Shown here piece after piece: positions 26,754 through 36,012 of a stretch of DNA of 64,000 nt (positions within the stretch are counted from its first letter, which is position 1; every line of letters starts with the position of its first letter). The notes beneath the pieces were generated by a model that saw only the letters and a list, made by a program, of their open reading frames with translations, had not been told where the DNA came from and did no database searches. The stretch is from JBBDQZ01 sp040905705. GTDB lineage: Bacteria; Bacteroidota; Rhodothermia; Balneolales; Natronogracilivirgulaceae. A program made the position numbers and the translations under genes. The stretch covers positions 1-64,000 of the forward strand of contig JBBDQZ010000057.1 of assembly GCA_040905705.1 (NCBI GenBank). Reading direction: 5' to 3'.

Positions 26754-27512
26754 ATGGCAGGACATTCGAAATGGGCAACGATCAAACGAAAAAAAGCGGG
26801 TGTTGATGCCGCCCGATCCAAAGTATTCAGCCGGATTATCCGTGAACTAACGATTGCAGCTCGGGATGGCGGAGGCGATCCTGCAGGAAACCCAAGGTTG
26901 AGCCTTGCTATTGAAAACGCAAAGTCCAACAATATGCCCAAGGACAACATCGAGCGGGCTATTAAAAAAGGAACCGGGGAACTGGGTGCCGGAGAAAGTT
27001 ATGAAGAAGTGATTTACGAAGGATACGGCCCCGGAGGAGTAGCTTATTATGTGGAAGCAACAACCGATAATCCTACCCGAACCGTCGGTGAGGTACGTCA
27101 CGCTTTCACGCGTTTTGGCGGAAATCTTGGCACCCCCGGATCTGTTGCCTATCTGTTTGATCAAAAGGGCATCATTGCGGTTCCGGCGGAGGAAGTTGAC
27201 AAGGAAGAACTGATGCTGGAGGCTATTGATGCCGGAGCGGAAGATATTAACGACGAAGATCCTGAATTGCTTGAGGTATCAACACGGCGGGAGGATTTGT
27301 TCTCCGTTCGGCAACATCTTGAGTCAAGCGGTTATGCCATACGCAGTGCCGAGCTTCAATGGATCCCGAAAACAGATGTCAAAGTCGATGAATCAACCGC
27401 ATTGTCCAATTTCAAGTTGATGAATTTACTGGAAGAAAATGATGATGTGAGCAACGTATTCAACAACATAAAAATGGATGATGAAACCTTGTCTGTTGCT
27501 GAACAGCTTTAA
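26754..27512 (+). CDS. yebC: YebC/PmpR family protein
   Basis: A 252-residue YebC-family protein starting M-A-G-H-S-K-W-A-T-I-K, with N-N-M-P-K-D-N-I-E-R-A-I-K-K-G and the acidic central groove motifs intact. Members act as transcription regulators or, as shown for some, aid ribosomes at proline stretches. The open frame extends eight codons upstream, but the conserved Met-Ala-Gly start at 26754 is clearly the real one. It is followed by a 205-base gap containing a dispersed repeat, so it is probably not in one operon with the Bat genes. Confidence 0.93.
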   Translation: MAGHSKWATIKRKKAGVDAARSKVFSRIIRELTIAARDGGGDPAGNPRLSLAIENAKSNNMPKDNIERAIKKGTGELGAGESYEEVIYEGYGPGGVAYYVEATTDNPTRTVGEVRHAFTRFGGNLGTPGSVAYLFDQKGIIAVPAEEVDKEELMLEAIDAGAEDINDEDPELLEVSTRREDLFSVRQHLESSGYAIRSAELQWIPKTDVKVDESTALSNFKLMNLLEENDDVSNVFNNIKMDDETLSVAEQL

Positions 27513-27612
27513 CTTTTCAGGACTCCTCATCCGACTGGCTTATTCAACACTCTTTGATATACAGGCGTTTGCTTCCATCATAGATATTCCATCTGTCATT
27601 GTGAATTAAATG

Positions 27613-27723
27613 ATTTTAAACAGATGAAACATCCATGGCCGATCTTTCGGACACACAAGCGCATGATTAAATACATGGATGCTCCATGTGACATTATTAA
27701 TCAGAAATTTTAAACACATGAAA
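27613..27723 (+). repeat. Dispersed ~110-bp intergenic repeat, copy 2
   Basis: Best-preserved copy. It starts and ends with ATTTTAAACA(G/C)ATGAAAC and contains CATGATTAAA followed by the palindrome ACATGGA-TGC-TCCATGT (27672-27688). The last bases of the copy overlap the ATG I assign to batC, so the repeat supplies that start region. Confidence 0.6.
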
Positions 27724-28440
27724 CAGCTGCTGATTGCCATACTGGCATTTATAATAACCAGTTCGGATGCGGGAGACCGGGCAAGAGAAGCCAACCGTGC
27801 TTATGAATCCGGGGATTACTCCCAGGCCGAGATGATCTATCGCGAGATCCTGGAAACGCAACCGGAGAATCAACGTATTCTGTTTAATCTCGGAAACACC
27901 CTGGCAAGACAGGGAAAAACAGAGGAGTCTCTTGAAGTGTTTTACCGGTACCGGGAACTGGCTTCAGATCTTATGGAACAGGCTCCCGCTGAATATAATC
28001 TTGGCCATCTTTACGGGGAATCCGGTAATCTTGAAGAAGCTTTGCGCCATCTGCGTCGCTCACTTGACCTGAACCCCGATGATGAGGACGCAAAATTCAA
28101 TTATGAATTACTGAAACGCAGACAGATGCAATCTTCACCCGAGGATGACGAAGAAGAGCAAGAAGAGCAGGAGCAACCACCTTCACCGGACGGCCAGCCA
28201 CCCCCGATCAACAATAATCAGCAGGATACAGACAGCGATTCCTCTCCGGAGCAGGAACAGCCTGCTGAACCTCAACAACCCGAAGATAACACCGCCGGTG
28301 GCCAGCCGGATGTTACAGAAGAGCAGATCGATCATGCCGAAGATATTATGAACGCACTGGAACAAATAGAAAAAGATCTCATCAAAGATTTTAAAAAACG
28401 ACAACTGGATCCGGTCGACCCCAATGAGAAAGATTGGTAA
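27718..28440 (+). CDS. batC: BatC-like TPR protein
   Basis: A 240-residue protein with a signal peptide (about residues 1-18), three TPR units (about 19-130) and a low-complexity tail rich in Gln, Pro, Glu and Asp (about 135-205), ending in a short helical segment. This is the layout of BatC in the Bacteroides aerotolerance operon, where Bat proteins form a periplasmic/inner-membrane complex of uncertain role. I start at the ATG at 27718 because it gives a clean signal peptide; the frame is open back to 27679. batD follows after five bases. batA and batB, which normally precede batC, are absent here. Confidence 0.8.
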   Translation: MKQLLIAILAFIITSSDAGDRAREANRAYESGDYSQAEMIYREILETQPENQRILFNLGNTLARQGKTEESLEVFYRYRELASDLMEQAPAEYNLGHLYGESGNLEEALRHLRRSLDLNPDDEDAKFNYELLKRRQMQSSPEDDEEEQEEQEQPPSPDGQPPPINNNQQDTDSDSSPEQEQPAEPQQPEDNTAGGQPDVTEEQIDHAEDIMNALEQIEKDLIKDFKKRQLDPVDPNEKDW

Positions 28441-28445
28441 TCTGT

Positions 28446-30257
28446 ATGAAACAAGTTAAGACAATCCGCTTTGTCCAGCTTATTTCGCGTTGGTTGGCAA
28501 TGGTCCCGGCAGCCATGATGTTGATCATACCAGGATTTGCGGAAGTGGCTTTTTCCAACGATATACAATTGTCGGCATCCGTTTCTTCCGGCAATGTTAT
28601 AGTTGGGCAGACGATTACCTTAAACGTAGAGATCAGAAGCAGCGAACCCTTGAATGTTTCACGGCCTGAGCTGCCTGAACTCGACGGAATGCAATATCTC
28701 TCGACCATTCCGCAAACAGCCACCAGCTATTCCCTGGTAAACGGTGTGGCACAGATGACTTATCGTTACAGTTATTCCATTGAAGCAAGCGACACGGGAG
28801 CCTATCTAATTCCAAGTGTCTATGTTGACATTGACGGTGAGGAATACCAAACCCAGCCGATAACCGTGGTCATCAATCCGGACAAAGAAGCGGATCAACA
28901 ACGCGCGACAACATCCACGGAAGAGCGACCATCAATATATCTGGAACTGGAACTGAGCGAGGAACGGCCGGTGAGAGGTCAACAGATTATCGCAGAAATT
29001 GTGCTATATTTTCACAATACCGTTGATGTAAATTCATTTCATGTCAGCCGGAGCTGGCAGACAGAGGGTTTTTGGCGGGAAGACCTGAGCCAAAGCCAAA
29101 CCCGACGGCCGGATGCAGTTATCCTGGGAGGTGCCCCCTACCGCAGAGTCGTATTGTCACGATATGCCCTCTTCCCCACACGCAGCGGAGAACTCATGAT
29201 ACCCTCGTATGGCATTCAGGCAACCGTCCGGGACAGCAGGCGTGACCACGACCGTTTCAGCACCTTATTTGACGGGTTCAGGCGTCAAAGAGTGGTTAAC
29301 CTGGAGTCGCCGCCACGCACTTTGCGGGTACTTACGCCTCCCTTACCCCCATCCGACGGACAGTTGATCAGTGCATTCGGACAATTTACTATTGAACGCA
29401 GCCTTAGTGATGAACAAGTCAAGCTGGGTGAAGCCGTTGATGTCATCACCGAAATCAGTGGCACCGGTAATCTGGGACTCATCACACAACCTGTATATGA
29501 CTACCCTGGAAGTTTCGACTCACACCGGCTTAGAGAGGTTCTCGATCGGGATGAAACCGCACCTGGCATGACCGGTTCCAAGCAGTTCCGGGACGTACTC
29601 ATTGCCGGCCGTGCAGGGCGTTTCAATATACCGGAAAACACTATTTTGATATACAACGATGCCACCCGTCAATATGAAGAGCATGTGCTTCCGGAACTAA
29701 ATCTGGAGGTTGTAAGAGATCCCAATGCTCGCGTTACGATGGCAGAGAATGATGCTTTCCGGTTAACTCCTATGCGTGGAACCGTCGTCTGGACACAGAG
29801 TTCCCGAACTCCTTTTTATTTGCTTTGGTGGTTCTGGTTTGCACTGGTCATTCCGCTGGCATTATTACTTGCAGGGTTTCGGTCGATCCGGTATCAGCAA
29901 AAACTTATCACGGACGAGTATTTTTCCCGCTATGAACTGGCCCATCATCATGCCATGAGTATTCTTGAGGAGATTGACCCGCTTGATGATGCAAAAACCG
30001 TATACAGTTCCATTTATAAAGTTATCAGCAATTTCATCACTGACCGGTTGAACCTTCCCTCAGCCGGCTTCACCGAAGCCGAACTGGTGCAAGAACTACG
30101 AAAACGGAACGTGGAAGATCCCCTGGTACACCGGATATATCGCATGCTGGAAAAAAGTGCAACCATACGCTATGCTCCGGATCCCGCTCCGGATAACAAA
30201 AGTGAGGACCTCGAAGAAACACGTAAGCTGATCAATGAATTGAAATTGCAATTATGA
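28446..30257 (+). CDS. batD: BatD-like oxygen-tolerance protein
   Basis: A 603-residue protein with a signal peptide (N-terminal hydrophobic stretch to about residue 38), a long beta-rich periplasmic part opening I-Q-L-S-A-S-V-S-S-G-N-V-I-V-G-Q-T-I-T-L, and a single membrane helix near residue 450 (F-Y-L-L-W-W-F-W-F-A-L-V-I-P) followed by a cytoplasmic helical tail. This matches BatD (PF13584). I start at the ATG at 28446, five bases after the batC stop; an overlapping TTG at 28434 is possible. Its stop overlaps the batE start (ATGA), so batC-D-E form one unit. Confidence 0.85.
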   Translation: MKQVKTIRFVQLISRWLAMVPAAMMLIIPGFAEVAFSNDIQLSASVSSGNVIVGQTITLNVEIRSSEPLNVSRPELPELDGMQYLSTIPQTATSYSLVNGVAQMTYRYSYSIEASDTGAYLIPSVYVDIDGEEYQTQPITVVINPDKEADQQRATTSTEERPSIYLELELSEERPVRGQQIIAEIVLYFHNTVDVNSFHVSRSWQTEGFWREDLSQSQTRRPDAVILGGAPYRRVVLSRYALFPTRSGELMIPSYGIQATVRDSRRDHDRFSTLFDGFRRQRVVNLESPPRTLRVLTPPLPPSDGQLISAFGQFTIERSLSDEQVKLGEAVDVITEISGTGNLGLITQPVYDYPGSFDSHRLREVLDRDETAPGMTGSKQFRDVLIAGRAGRFNIPENTILIYNDATRQYEEHVLPELNLEVVRDPNARVTMAENDAFRLTPMRGTVVWTQSSRTPFYLLWWFWFALVIPLALLLAGFRSIRYQQKLITDEYFSRYELAHHHAMSILEEIDPLDDAKTVYSSIYKVISNFITDRLNLPSAGFTEAELVQELRKRNVEDPLVHRIYRMLEKSATIRYAPDPAPDNKSEDLEETRKLINELKLQL

Positions 30258-31141
30258 ATCGATATCTCTGCTTGTTGCTCTCATGGTTCAGCATACCTCT
30301 TGCCACCCGATACCATTTACGACCTGCTGCTTTGTACGGCATCCGGTCGATACTGATCGGCATATCGGTACTTATGCTTGTTACTGCCGAATGTTTATCA
30401 TACAATTTGCTGAATCCCGACCCCCAAACTCTATTTAACCGGGGAATCTATTTGATGGAGGAGCATAATTATATCGATGCCCTCAGTAATTTTCAATCCA
30501 TCGAGAATCAGGGATATATTTCGGGACCTCTCTTCTATAATATGGGCCTCAGTTACACTTACCTTGATTCGCTGGGTAAGGCTTCTTTTTACTTTCAGAA
30601 AAGTACCGGGTTTCGAAGTTCCCGCAATCAGGCACAAAACGGGATGGCTTTCATCCATGAGCAAATGAGATCACGCGGAACTTATATCCCGTATCTCCCC
30701 TGGTATGCCCTGACTGACTGGTTTATTTTCCGGATTAATCACTTTTCCGGGATTGTATGGAGCCTGGTATTTTTAAACCTTGGCGTAGTCGTACTGCTTG
30801 CGGGATGGCTCTATCGGCCAAATCGCTGGGTGGCCATTGCCGGGGGAACAACTGTTGCTGCCGGGATATTTATATTGACTCTCAACGTGGGCCTTTTCCT
30901 GTGGTCACAACAATATGAACAGGCGGTGGTGATAACCCGGCAGGCACCGCTTCATAACGAACCCGTATCGCACACCAGCGAAAGCAGTGTATCCGAGATC
31001 AATACCCCCAATTTGGCTTATGAAGGGTATACCGTTACCTTAAACCGAAGCAGAAGTAAAAACCACTCCGGATGGGTGTTCATCCGGTTGCAAAATGGCG
31101 TTACCGGTTGGATACGGGAATCGTCAGTTCGCATTTTATAA
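30254..31141 (+). CDS. batE: BatE-like TPR-SH3 membrane protein
   Basis: A 295-residue protein with an N-terminal hydrophobic helix (about residues 30-48), two TPR units (about 57-130), two membrane helices (about 165-187 and 193-216), and a C-terminal SH3-like domain ending G-W-I-R-E-S-S-V-R. This TPR-helix-SH3 order is that of BatE, the last protein of the Bat aerotolerance operon. Translation is coupled to batD through a four-base overlap. The 131 bases to the next gene show no terminator. Confidence 0.82.
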   Translation: MNRYLCLLLSWFSIPLATRYHLRPAALYGIRSILIGISVLMLVTAECLSYNLLNPDPQTLFNRGIYLMEEHNYIDALSNFQSIENQGYISGPLFYNMGLSYTYLDSLGKASFYFQKSTGFRSSRNQAQNGMAFIHEQMRSRGTYIPYLPWYALTDWFIFRINHFSGIVWSLVFLNLGVVVLLAGWLYRPNRWVAIAGGTTVAAGIFILTLNVGLFLWSQQYEQAVVITRQAPLHNEPVSHTSESSVSEINTPNLAYEGYTVTLNRSRSKNHSGWVFIRLQNGVTGWIRESSVRIL

Positions 31142-31272
31142 TGGCATGGCATGGACGCAAATCTTAACCATATCAAGGTTGTTTTTCCCCGGTTTGATCG
31201 ATCTTCAACACCGGAATGTATTCTTGCCGTGTTTATCCGTGGACTTTTACAATGACTAATAATTATTAGCTT

Positions 31273-32658
31273 ATGAGCACCCCTCTGGAATATATCGGGC
31301 GTAATCAGGACCTGTTCAAAGAAGAACTATTTGAACTGCTCCGTATTCCCAGTATCAGTGTCGATTCAGACTATAAAGAAGAGGTCTATCGCGCCGCAAG
31401 GTTTGTAGCCGATCAACTTGAACATATCGGACTGAATGGTGTTGCGATTGAAGAATCAGAAGGTTATCCGATTGTTTATGGGGAACATTTGGAAGCAGGT
31501 CCCGGCAAGCCGACGATTCTCATTTACGGACACTATGATGTACAACCCCCCGATCCGCTGGAAGATTGGCAAACACCGCCCTTTGAACCGTCCGTACGGG
31601 AAGGTAAAATCTATGCACGTGGTGTGAGCGATGACAAAGGCCAGGTTTTCACCCACATAAAAGCAATCGAATCTTTCCTCAAAACCGGAACCGAATTGCC
31701 CGTAAATGTCAAATTCGTTATCGAGGGGGAAGAAGAAATCGGATCACCCGGTCTGAGGCCTTTCCTTGCGGCTAACAAGGAGCGCCTGACGTGCGATATG
31801 GTTCTGGTTTCGGATACAGCCATGTTTGCGAAAGATACCCCTTCAATCACTTACGGGCTGCGGGGGATCATGTATCTCGAACTCGAAGTCACCGGCCCTA
31901 TCCGCGACCTTCATTCGGGTGTATATGGGGGTGGGGTGCAGAACCCGGCCAATGCGCTGTGTGAAATGATCGCAAAGTTAAAAGACGAAAACGGCGTCAT
32001 CCAGATCCCCGGTTTTTACGATAAAGTGCGTCCGCTTACAGAAAAGGAGCGGACGGCATATGATCAATTGCCATTCGACCAGCAGGAGTATAATCGTGAA
32101 CTGGGCATCGAAGAAGCATTTGGGGAAGCGGGATATTCCACCCTGGAACAAGTAAGCGCTCGCCCGTCACTCGATGTGAATGGTATTTGGGGTGGGTATC
32201 TGGGTAAAGGCGCTAAGACAGTGCTTCCGGCACGAGCCTCTGCGAAGATCAGTGCCCGCCTTGTTCCGGATCAGGAACCCAAAGAGATTTTCAGCCTGAT
32301 CAGACAGCATCTGTACAACATTCAACCGAAAGGAGTGCGGCTCAACATCATCGAACACCATGGCGGGCATCCGGTACTGGTGGATCTCGAATTTTATGGT
32401 TTGAAAGCAGCAGCAGCAGCTTTTGAAGATGTCTACGGCAAAAAAGTGCTCTTCAGCCGGGAAGGGGGCTCCATACCGATTGTAGCTGATTTTGCAAAAA
32501 CACTGAATGCGACAACCATTCTGATGGGCTTTGGCCTGAATTCAAATGCGATCCACTCACCTAACGAACATTTCCATCTCAACGATTTTGAACGGGGGAT
32601 GAAGACTTCTGCCCGGTTTTTTGAGCTTCTGAGTGACTACCGTGAAACAGCAAAATAG
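31273..32658 (+). CDS. M20-family dipeptidase
   Basis: A 461-residue zinc peptidase of the M20 group close to CNDP-like dipeptidases. The metal-site motifs are Y-G-H-Y-D-V-Q-P-P-D-P, A-R-G-V-S-D-D-K-G and the catalytic G-E-E-E-I-G-S. A dimerisation domain is inserted in the middle (about residues 190-350), and a late His (H-S-P-N-E) completes the site. There is no signal peptide, so it is probably cytosolic peptide turnover. It ends 20 bases before the end of the convergent panD. Confidence 0.9.
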   Translation: MSTPLEYIGRNQDLFKEELFELLRIPSISVDSDYKEEVYRAARFVADQLEHIGLNGVAIEESEGYPIVYGEHLEAGPGKPTILIYGHYDVQPPDPLEDWQTPPFEPSVREGKIYARGVSDDKGQVFTHIKAIESFLKTGTELPVNVKFVIEGEEEIGSPGLRPFLAANKERLTCDMVLVSDTAMFAKDTPSITYGLRGIMYLELEVTGPIRDLHSGVYGGGVQNPANALCEMIAKLKDENGVIQIPGFYDKVRPLTEKERTAYDQLPFDQQEYNRELGIEEAFGEAGYSTLEQVSARPSLDVNGIWGGYLGKGAKTVLPARASAKISARLVPDQEPKEIFSLIRQHLYNIQPKGVRLNIIEHHGGHPVLVDLEFYGLKAAAAAFEDVYGKKVLFSREGGSIPIVADFAKTLNATTILMGFGLNSNAIHSPNEHFHLNDFERGMKTSARFFELLSDYRETAK

Positions 32659-32677
32659 CCCATCAATCGAAAATCAA

Positions 32678-33088
32678 TCACTCAAGAGTACTCTCTTCTT
32701 CTGTATGGTATCGAAGCCCGGCTACAGATTTATGAACGGTTTTAACCGGATTATTTTTACTGTCCATAAAAACAACACAAGGTTTATGTGACCGTGCTTC
32801 ATCTTCGGTCAGCCGGGCATAGGAAATTACAATAATGCGATCGCCCACACTGGCAAGCCGGGCAGCCGGTCCATTCATGCAGACCTGCCTTCCTCCGCGG
32901 TCTCCCGGAATGGCATAGGTATCGAGCCGGGTACCGTTGTTAATGTTCACCACCTGCACTTTTTCATATGTGTAAATCCCCGCGGCCTCAAGAAGCTCTT
33001 CATCAATGGTAATACTTCCCTCGTAATACAGATCCGCCTGGGTTACAGTAAGTGGATGAAGTTTGGATTTAAACATTTCAAGCATCAT
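32678..33088 (-). CDS. panD: Aspartate 1-decarboxylase
   Basis: A 136-residue pyruvoyl enzyme that makes beta-alanine from aspartate for pantothenate. With the start at 33088 (M-M-L-E-M-F-K-S-K), the self-cleavage site Y-Y-E-G24-S25-I-T falls exactly at the residue numbers known for the E. coli enzyme, which supports this start over Mets further upstream. The gene overlaps the end of panC by 11 bases, so the two are translationally coupled. K-S-K-L-H, N-G-P-A-A-R and R-I-I-V-I-S-Y are the expected motifs. Confidence 0.93.
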   Translation of the reverse strand: MMLEMFKSKLHPLTVTQADLYYEGSITIDEELLEAAGIYTYEKVQVVNINNGTRLDTYAIPGDRGGRQVCMNGPAARLASVGDRIIVISYARLTEDEARSHKPCVVFMDSKNNPVKTVHKSVAGLRYHTEEESTLE

Positions 33089-33989
33089 GATTTTTGGATT
33101 TTCCTGTTTTGAGTAAAACATTATCAATCAGCCGGGTATTTCCCAGCCATGCGGCAACGGCAATTACATATAACTGGCCCGGTTCAATAACGGAAACAGG
33201 TTGCAAATATGGCGTCGAAACCAATGAAAGATAATCCAATTTAAAACCACCTTCATATAATCGTTTTTCACCGGACGCAAAAAGCGATCGAATCCGTGAA
33301 GCCTGTTCCTGGCCGGAGGCCAACCTTGTTTTAGTGATTTCTTCAGAAATCTGTTGCAGTGTATGAATAAGCAGAGGCGCTTTTTTTCGTTCATCCGGTG
33401 ACAGGTAACTGTTCCGGCTGCTTTTGGCTAGTCCGTCGTCTTCGCGTACGATTTCCCCCATCAGCATATCGACCGGATGATCACCTTCCCTGACCAATTG
33501 CCTGATCAGAAACCACTGTTGAATATCTTTCTGGCCAAATACAGCAACATCCGGCCGAACTATGTTAAACAGCTTGTTTACAACTTGCAGGACCCCTTCG
33601 AAATGACCGGCCCGGCTCGCTCCGCACAGATGTTCATTCATTTTTGTTATTTGAAACGATAGACAGTTTTCCTTTCCCGCCCCCCCGCTGTCATACATTT
33701 CATTTATATCCGGAGCAAAAACCAGAGATACCCCTTCATTCCTACACAAATCGACATCACTGTTCAGCGTCCGTGGATATTTGTCAAAATCTTCCCCCGG
33801 GCCAAACTGGGTAGGATTAACAAATATCGATACTACGATATGATCGGCATGCTGGCGGGCTTCTCGTATCAGTGATAAATGCCCTTCATGGATCGCACCC
33901 ATTGTGGGTACAAGTGCTACCCTCCCTTCCCGTCGATGCCATTCCGACACGATTTGGCGAACTTCTATTTTTTTATGTACTAATTTCAA
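33078..33989 (-). CDS. panC: Pantothenate synthetase
   Basis: A 303-residue enzyme, about 20 residues longer than usual, that joins pantoate to beta-alanine with ATP. The nucleotide-binding T-M-G-A-I-H-E-G-H-L-S-L-I, F-G-Q-K-D and the lid motif K-S-S-R-N-S-Y-L are intact. It lies 43 bases downstream of the E2 gene and overlaps panD, giving a probable E2-panC-panD transcript. panB is not in the window. Confidence 0.95.
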   Translation of the reverse strand: MKLVHKKIEVRQIVSEWHRREGRVALVPTMGAIHEGHLSLIREARQHADHIVVSIFVNPTQFGPGEDFDKYPRTLNSDVDLCRNEGVSLVFAPDINEMYDSGGAGKENCLSFQITKMNEHLCGASRAGHFEGVLQVVNKLFNIVRPDVAVFGQKDIQQWFLIRQLVREGDHPVDMLMGEIVREDDGLAKSSRNSYLSPDERKKAPLLIHTLQQISEEITKTRLASGQEQASRIRSLFASGEKRLYEGGFKLDYLSLVSTPYLQPVSVIEPGQLYVIAVAAWLGNTRLIDNVLLKTGKSKNHDA

Positions 33990-34032
33990 AGACGATGGCT
34001 CACATTGTCGCGGTTTTGCGCAGCGTTAGCTG

Positions 34033-35550
34033 TCAAATCGAACGGTTCATATCCATATTCTCAAGATGTTGCTTGACCCGTTGCACAAAAGCTCCGCCCA
34101 TTGCACCGTCGATGATCCGATGATCGTAGCTCATACTCAGATAAATCATATGGCGAATGGCTATGGTATCGGATCCGTCAACTTCCATTACAACCGGCCT
34201 CTTCTGGATAATGCCTGTACCGAAGATCGCGAGCTGGGGCTGATTGATGATAGGTGTTCCCATCAGGTTTCCTACACTGCCATAGTTGGTAAGTGTAAAC
34301 GTGCCGCCCGCCAGATCATCCGGCATGAGATCTTTGTTGCGAGCTTTTTCTGCAAGTTGATGTGTCACGCGAGCCAGTCCCTTCACATTCATTTCCCCGG
34401 CATTCTTGATTACCGGCACCACCAGGCCCCCTTTGCCGGATTCCCCCAGAGCAACAGCAATACCGTAATTGATATCACGCTTTAACAGAATATTGTCACC
34501 ATCTACCGAACTGTTCAACAGCGGAAACTCACGAAGTGCCTGAATCGTGGCCTCGATGAAGAAAGGCGTAAAAGTCAATTTAAACCCGTTTTCTTGATAA
34601 AATTTGGCTTTATTTTTCTCCCGGAACTGAACCAGGCGGGTGACATCCGCTTCACCGAATGTGGTGACATGTGCGGAGGTTTGTTTGGACCGAAGCATGT
34701 GCTCGGAAATGACCTTGCGCATACGATCCATTTTTATTATCTCCACATCCTGTTGAGGCCATTGAGGAACCATTTCCTGGGCTTGGATTTCGGATGTATC
34801 GCTTTTTGATTTGCCGGCTTTGCTGAGCCCGGATTTTCCTGCTCCCTGTTTTGAAGACGGCTTACCTGTTTTTACATAATCAAGCACATCCTCCTTGGTC
34901 ACCCGTCCCTGGCTTCCGCTTCCTTCAAGGGACTCAAGTTCCTTTTGAGAAACGCCTTCTTCCCTGGCAATCGCCCGTACCAGAGGTGAATAAAACCGAC
35001 CGTCGGAGCCTTTTCTCCGGGGAGCAGAATCTCCCTGCACTTCCTGTCCCGCTATCCCCTCTTCCCCGGCCTGCCCGGAAGTTTCCGAAACTTGAATCAG
35101 ACCATTCTGTGACCCAGCCTGGTCATTTTCCTCCGAAGTGGAATCATTGCTTTTTTCCTTTCCGGACTTTTCTTTGGCTGCTTTGCCATTCTCTGATTCC
35201 GATGATTCTTCAGGAGATGTTCTGGCCTGTTCTCCACGTGATTTTGCGTTGCCAGTGCCCGCCTTTTGACCGGATTGGTCTTTTTTTACTGCATTTTTTG
35301 CAGCCTCCGCATCGGTTTCAAGGATAGCAATGGGCGCACCCACTTCTACTGTTTCTCCTTCTTCCACCAGAATTTCAATCAAAACTCCCGCTTCGGGAGC
35401 TGGTATTTCCGAATCCACTTTGTCTGTTGCAATTTCGAGAAGGGTTTCGTCCTGCTCAACGGAATCACCGATTTTTTTTGCCCATTCGACAACGGTTCCT
35501 TCCATGATTGACTCACCCATTTTGGGCATTGTGATTTCAATTCGTGCCAT
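34033..35550 (-). CDS. Dihydrolipoamide acyltransferase (2-oxoacid dehydrogenase E2)
   Basis: A 505-residue E2 component. Residues 1-78 form a lipoyl domain with the lipoylated lysine in A-T-D-K44-V-D-S. A long Ser/Glu/Lys/Gln-rich linker follows (about 90-185). A peripheral-subunit-binding domain (Y-S-P-L-V-R-A-I-A-R-E, about 187-225) comes next, and after a second linker the catalytic domain carries S-Y-D-H-R-I-I-D-G. It transfers acyl groups to CoA in a pyruvate, 2-oxoglutarate or branched-chain complex; which one cannot be decided from sequence. No E1 or E3 is adjacent. It heads a probable minus-strand unit with panC and panD. Confidence 0.9.
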   Translation of the reverse strand: MARIEITMPKMGESIMEGTVVEWAKKIGDSVEQDETLLEIATDKVDSEIPAPEAGVLIEILVEEGETVEVGAPIAILETDAEAAKNAVKKDQSGQKAGTGNAKSRGEQARTSPEESSESENGKAAKEKSGKEKSNDSTSEENDQAGSQNGLIQVSETSGQAGEEGIAGQEVQGDSAPRRKGSDGRFYSPLVRAIAREEGVSQKELESLEGSGSQGRVTKEDVLDYVKTGKPSSKQGAGKSGLSKAGKSKSDTSEIQAQEMVPQWPQQDVEIIKMDRMRKVISEHMLRSKQTSAHVTTFGEADVTRLVQFREKNKAKFYQENGFKLTFTPFFIEATIQALREFPLLNSSVDGDNILLKRDINYGIAVALGESGKGGLVVPVIKNAGEMNVKGLARVTHQLAEKARNKDLMPDDLAGGTFTLTNYGSVGNLMGTPIINQPQLAIFGTGIIQKRPVVMEVDGSDTIAIRHMIYLSMSYDHRIIDGAMGGAFVQRVKQHLENMDMNRSI

Positions 35551-36012
35551 CTTGAATTCTTCCAGTGGTTAAGGAATATGAACGATCTGATTTTTTAAAA
35601 ATAATACTTCGTTAGAATATATCCGGATTACAGATACCGGCAAATTATTGAAAATCGTTTACATTTGCACCTGTACAAGCCAAATTATCAAACTTTGTTC
35701 TATATCTCTCCAAATATCTTCGGAATGCTCCAACCCAACATGGAGAGGATGATCCATGTCAGGATTTCCAAAACTACAATTCCAACAGGTTGGGCTTCAA
35801 ATTACCTGCCCTGGGTTCAATAAAGCAAATTGTCTCGAAAGAAGTAACGATTTATTTAAATAATTCCCTTTTTAAGAAAATTTTTGAACATTGATACAAT
35901 GAAATGCTATCGGGGAGAGCCTGCTGGCAGACGAACGTATTTCATTGCATTCTGTTTGCTATTTTAGAGGCTAGCTCGTTTTTTTGGATTGAACCTTATA
36001 ACTCTTGCCGCT
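35551..36012. other. Long intergenic leader before spmA
   Basis: A gap of about 440 bases between divergent genes. No coding frame is supported. The main structure is the inverted repeat at 35897-35947, described separately; the rest is AT-rich and probably holds both promoters. Confidence 0.4.
35897..35947 (+). promoter_or_regulatory. Stem-loop in the spmA leader
   Basis: CAATGAAATGC (35897-35907) pairs over 11 positions (one G-T) with GTATTTCATTG (35937-35947). The 29-base loop is GC-rich and contains CTGC-TG-GCAG. It lies 40-65 bases ahead of the possible spmA starts. It could be a cis-regulatory RNA or an operator; no known riboswitch is recognised. Confidence 0.4.
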
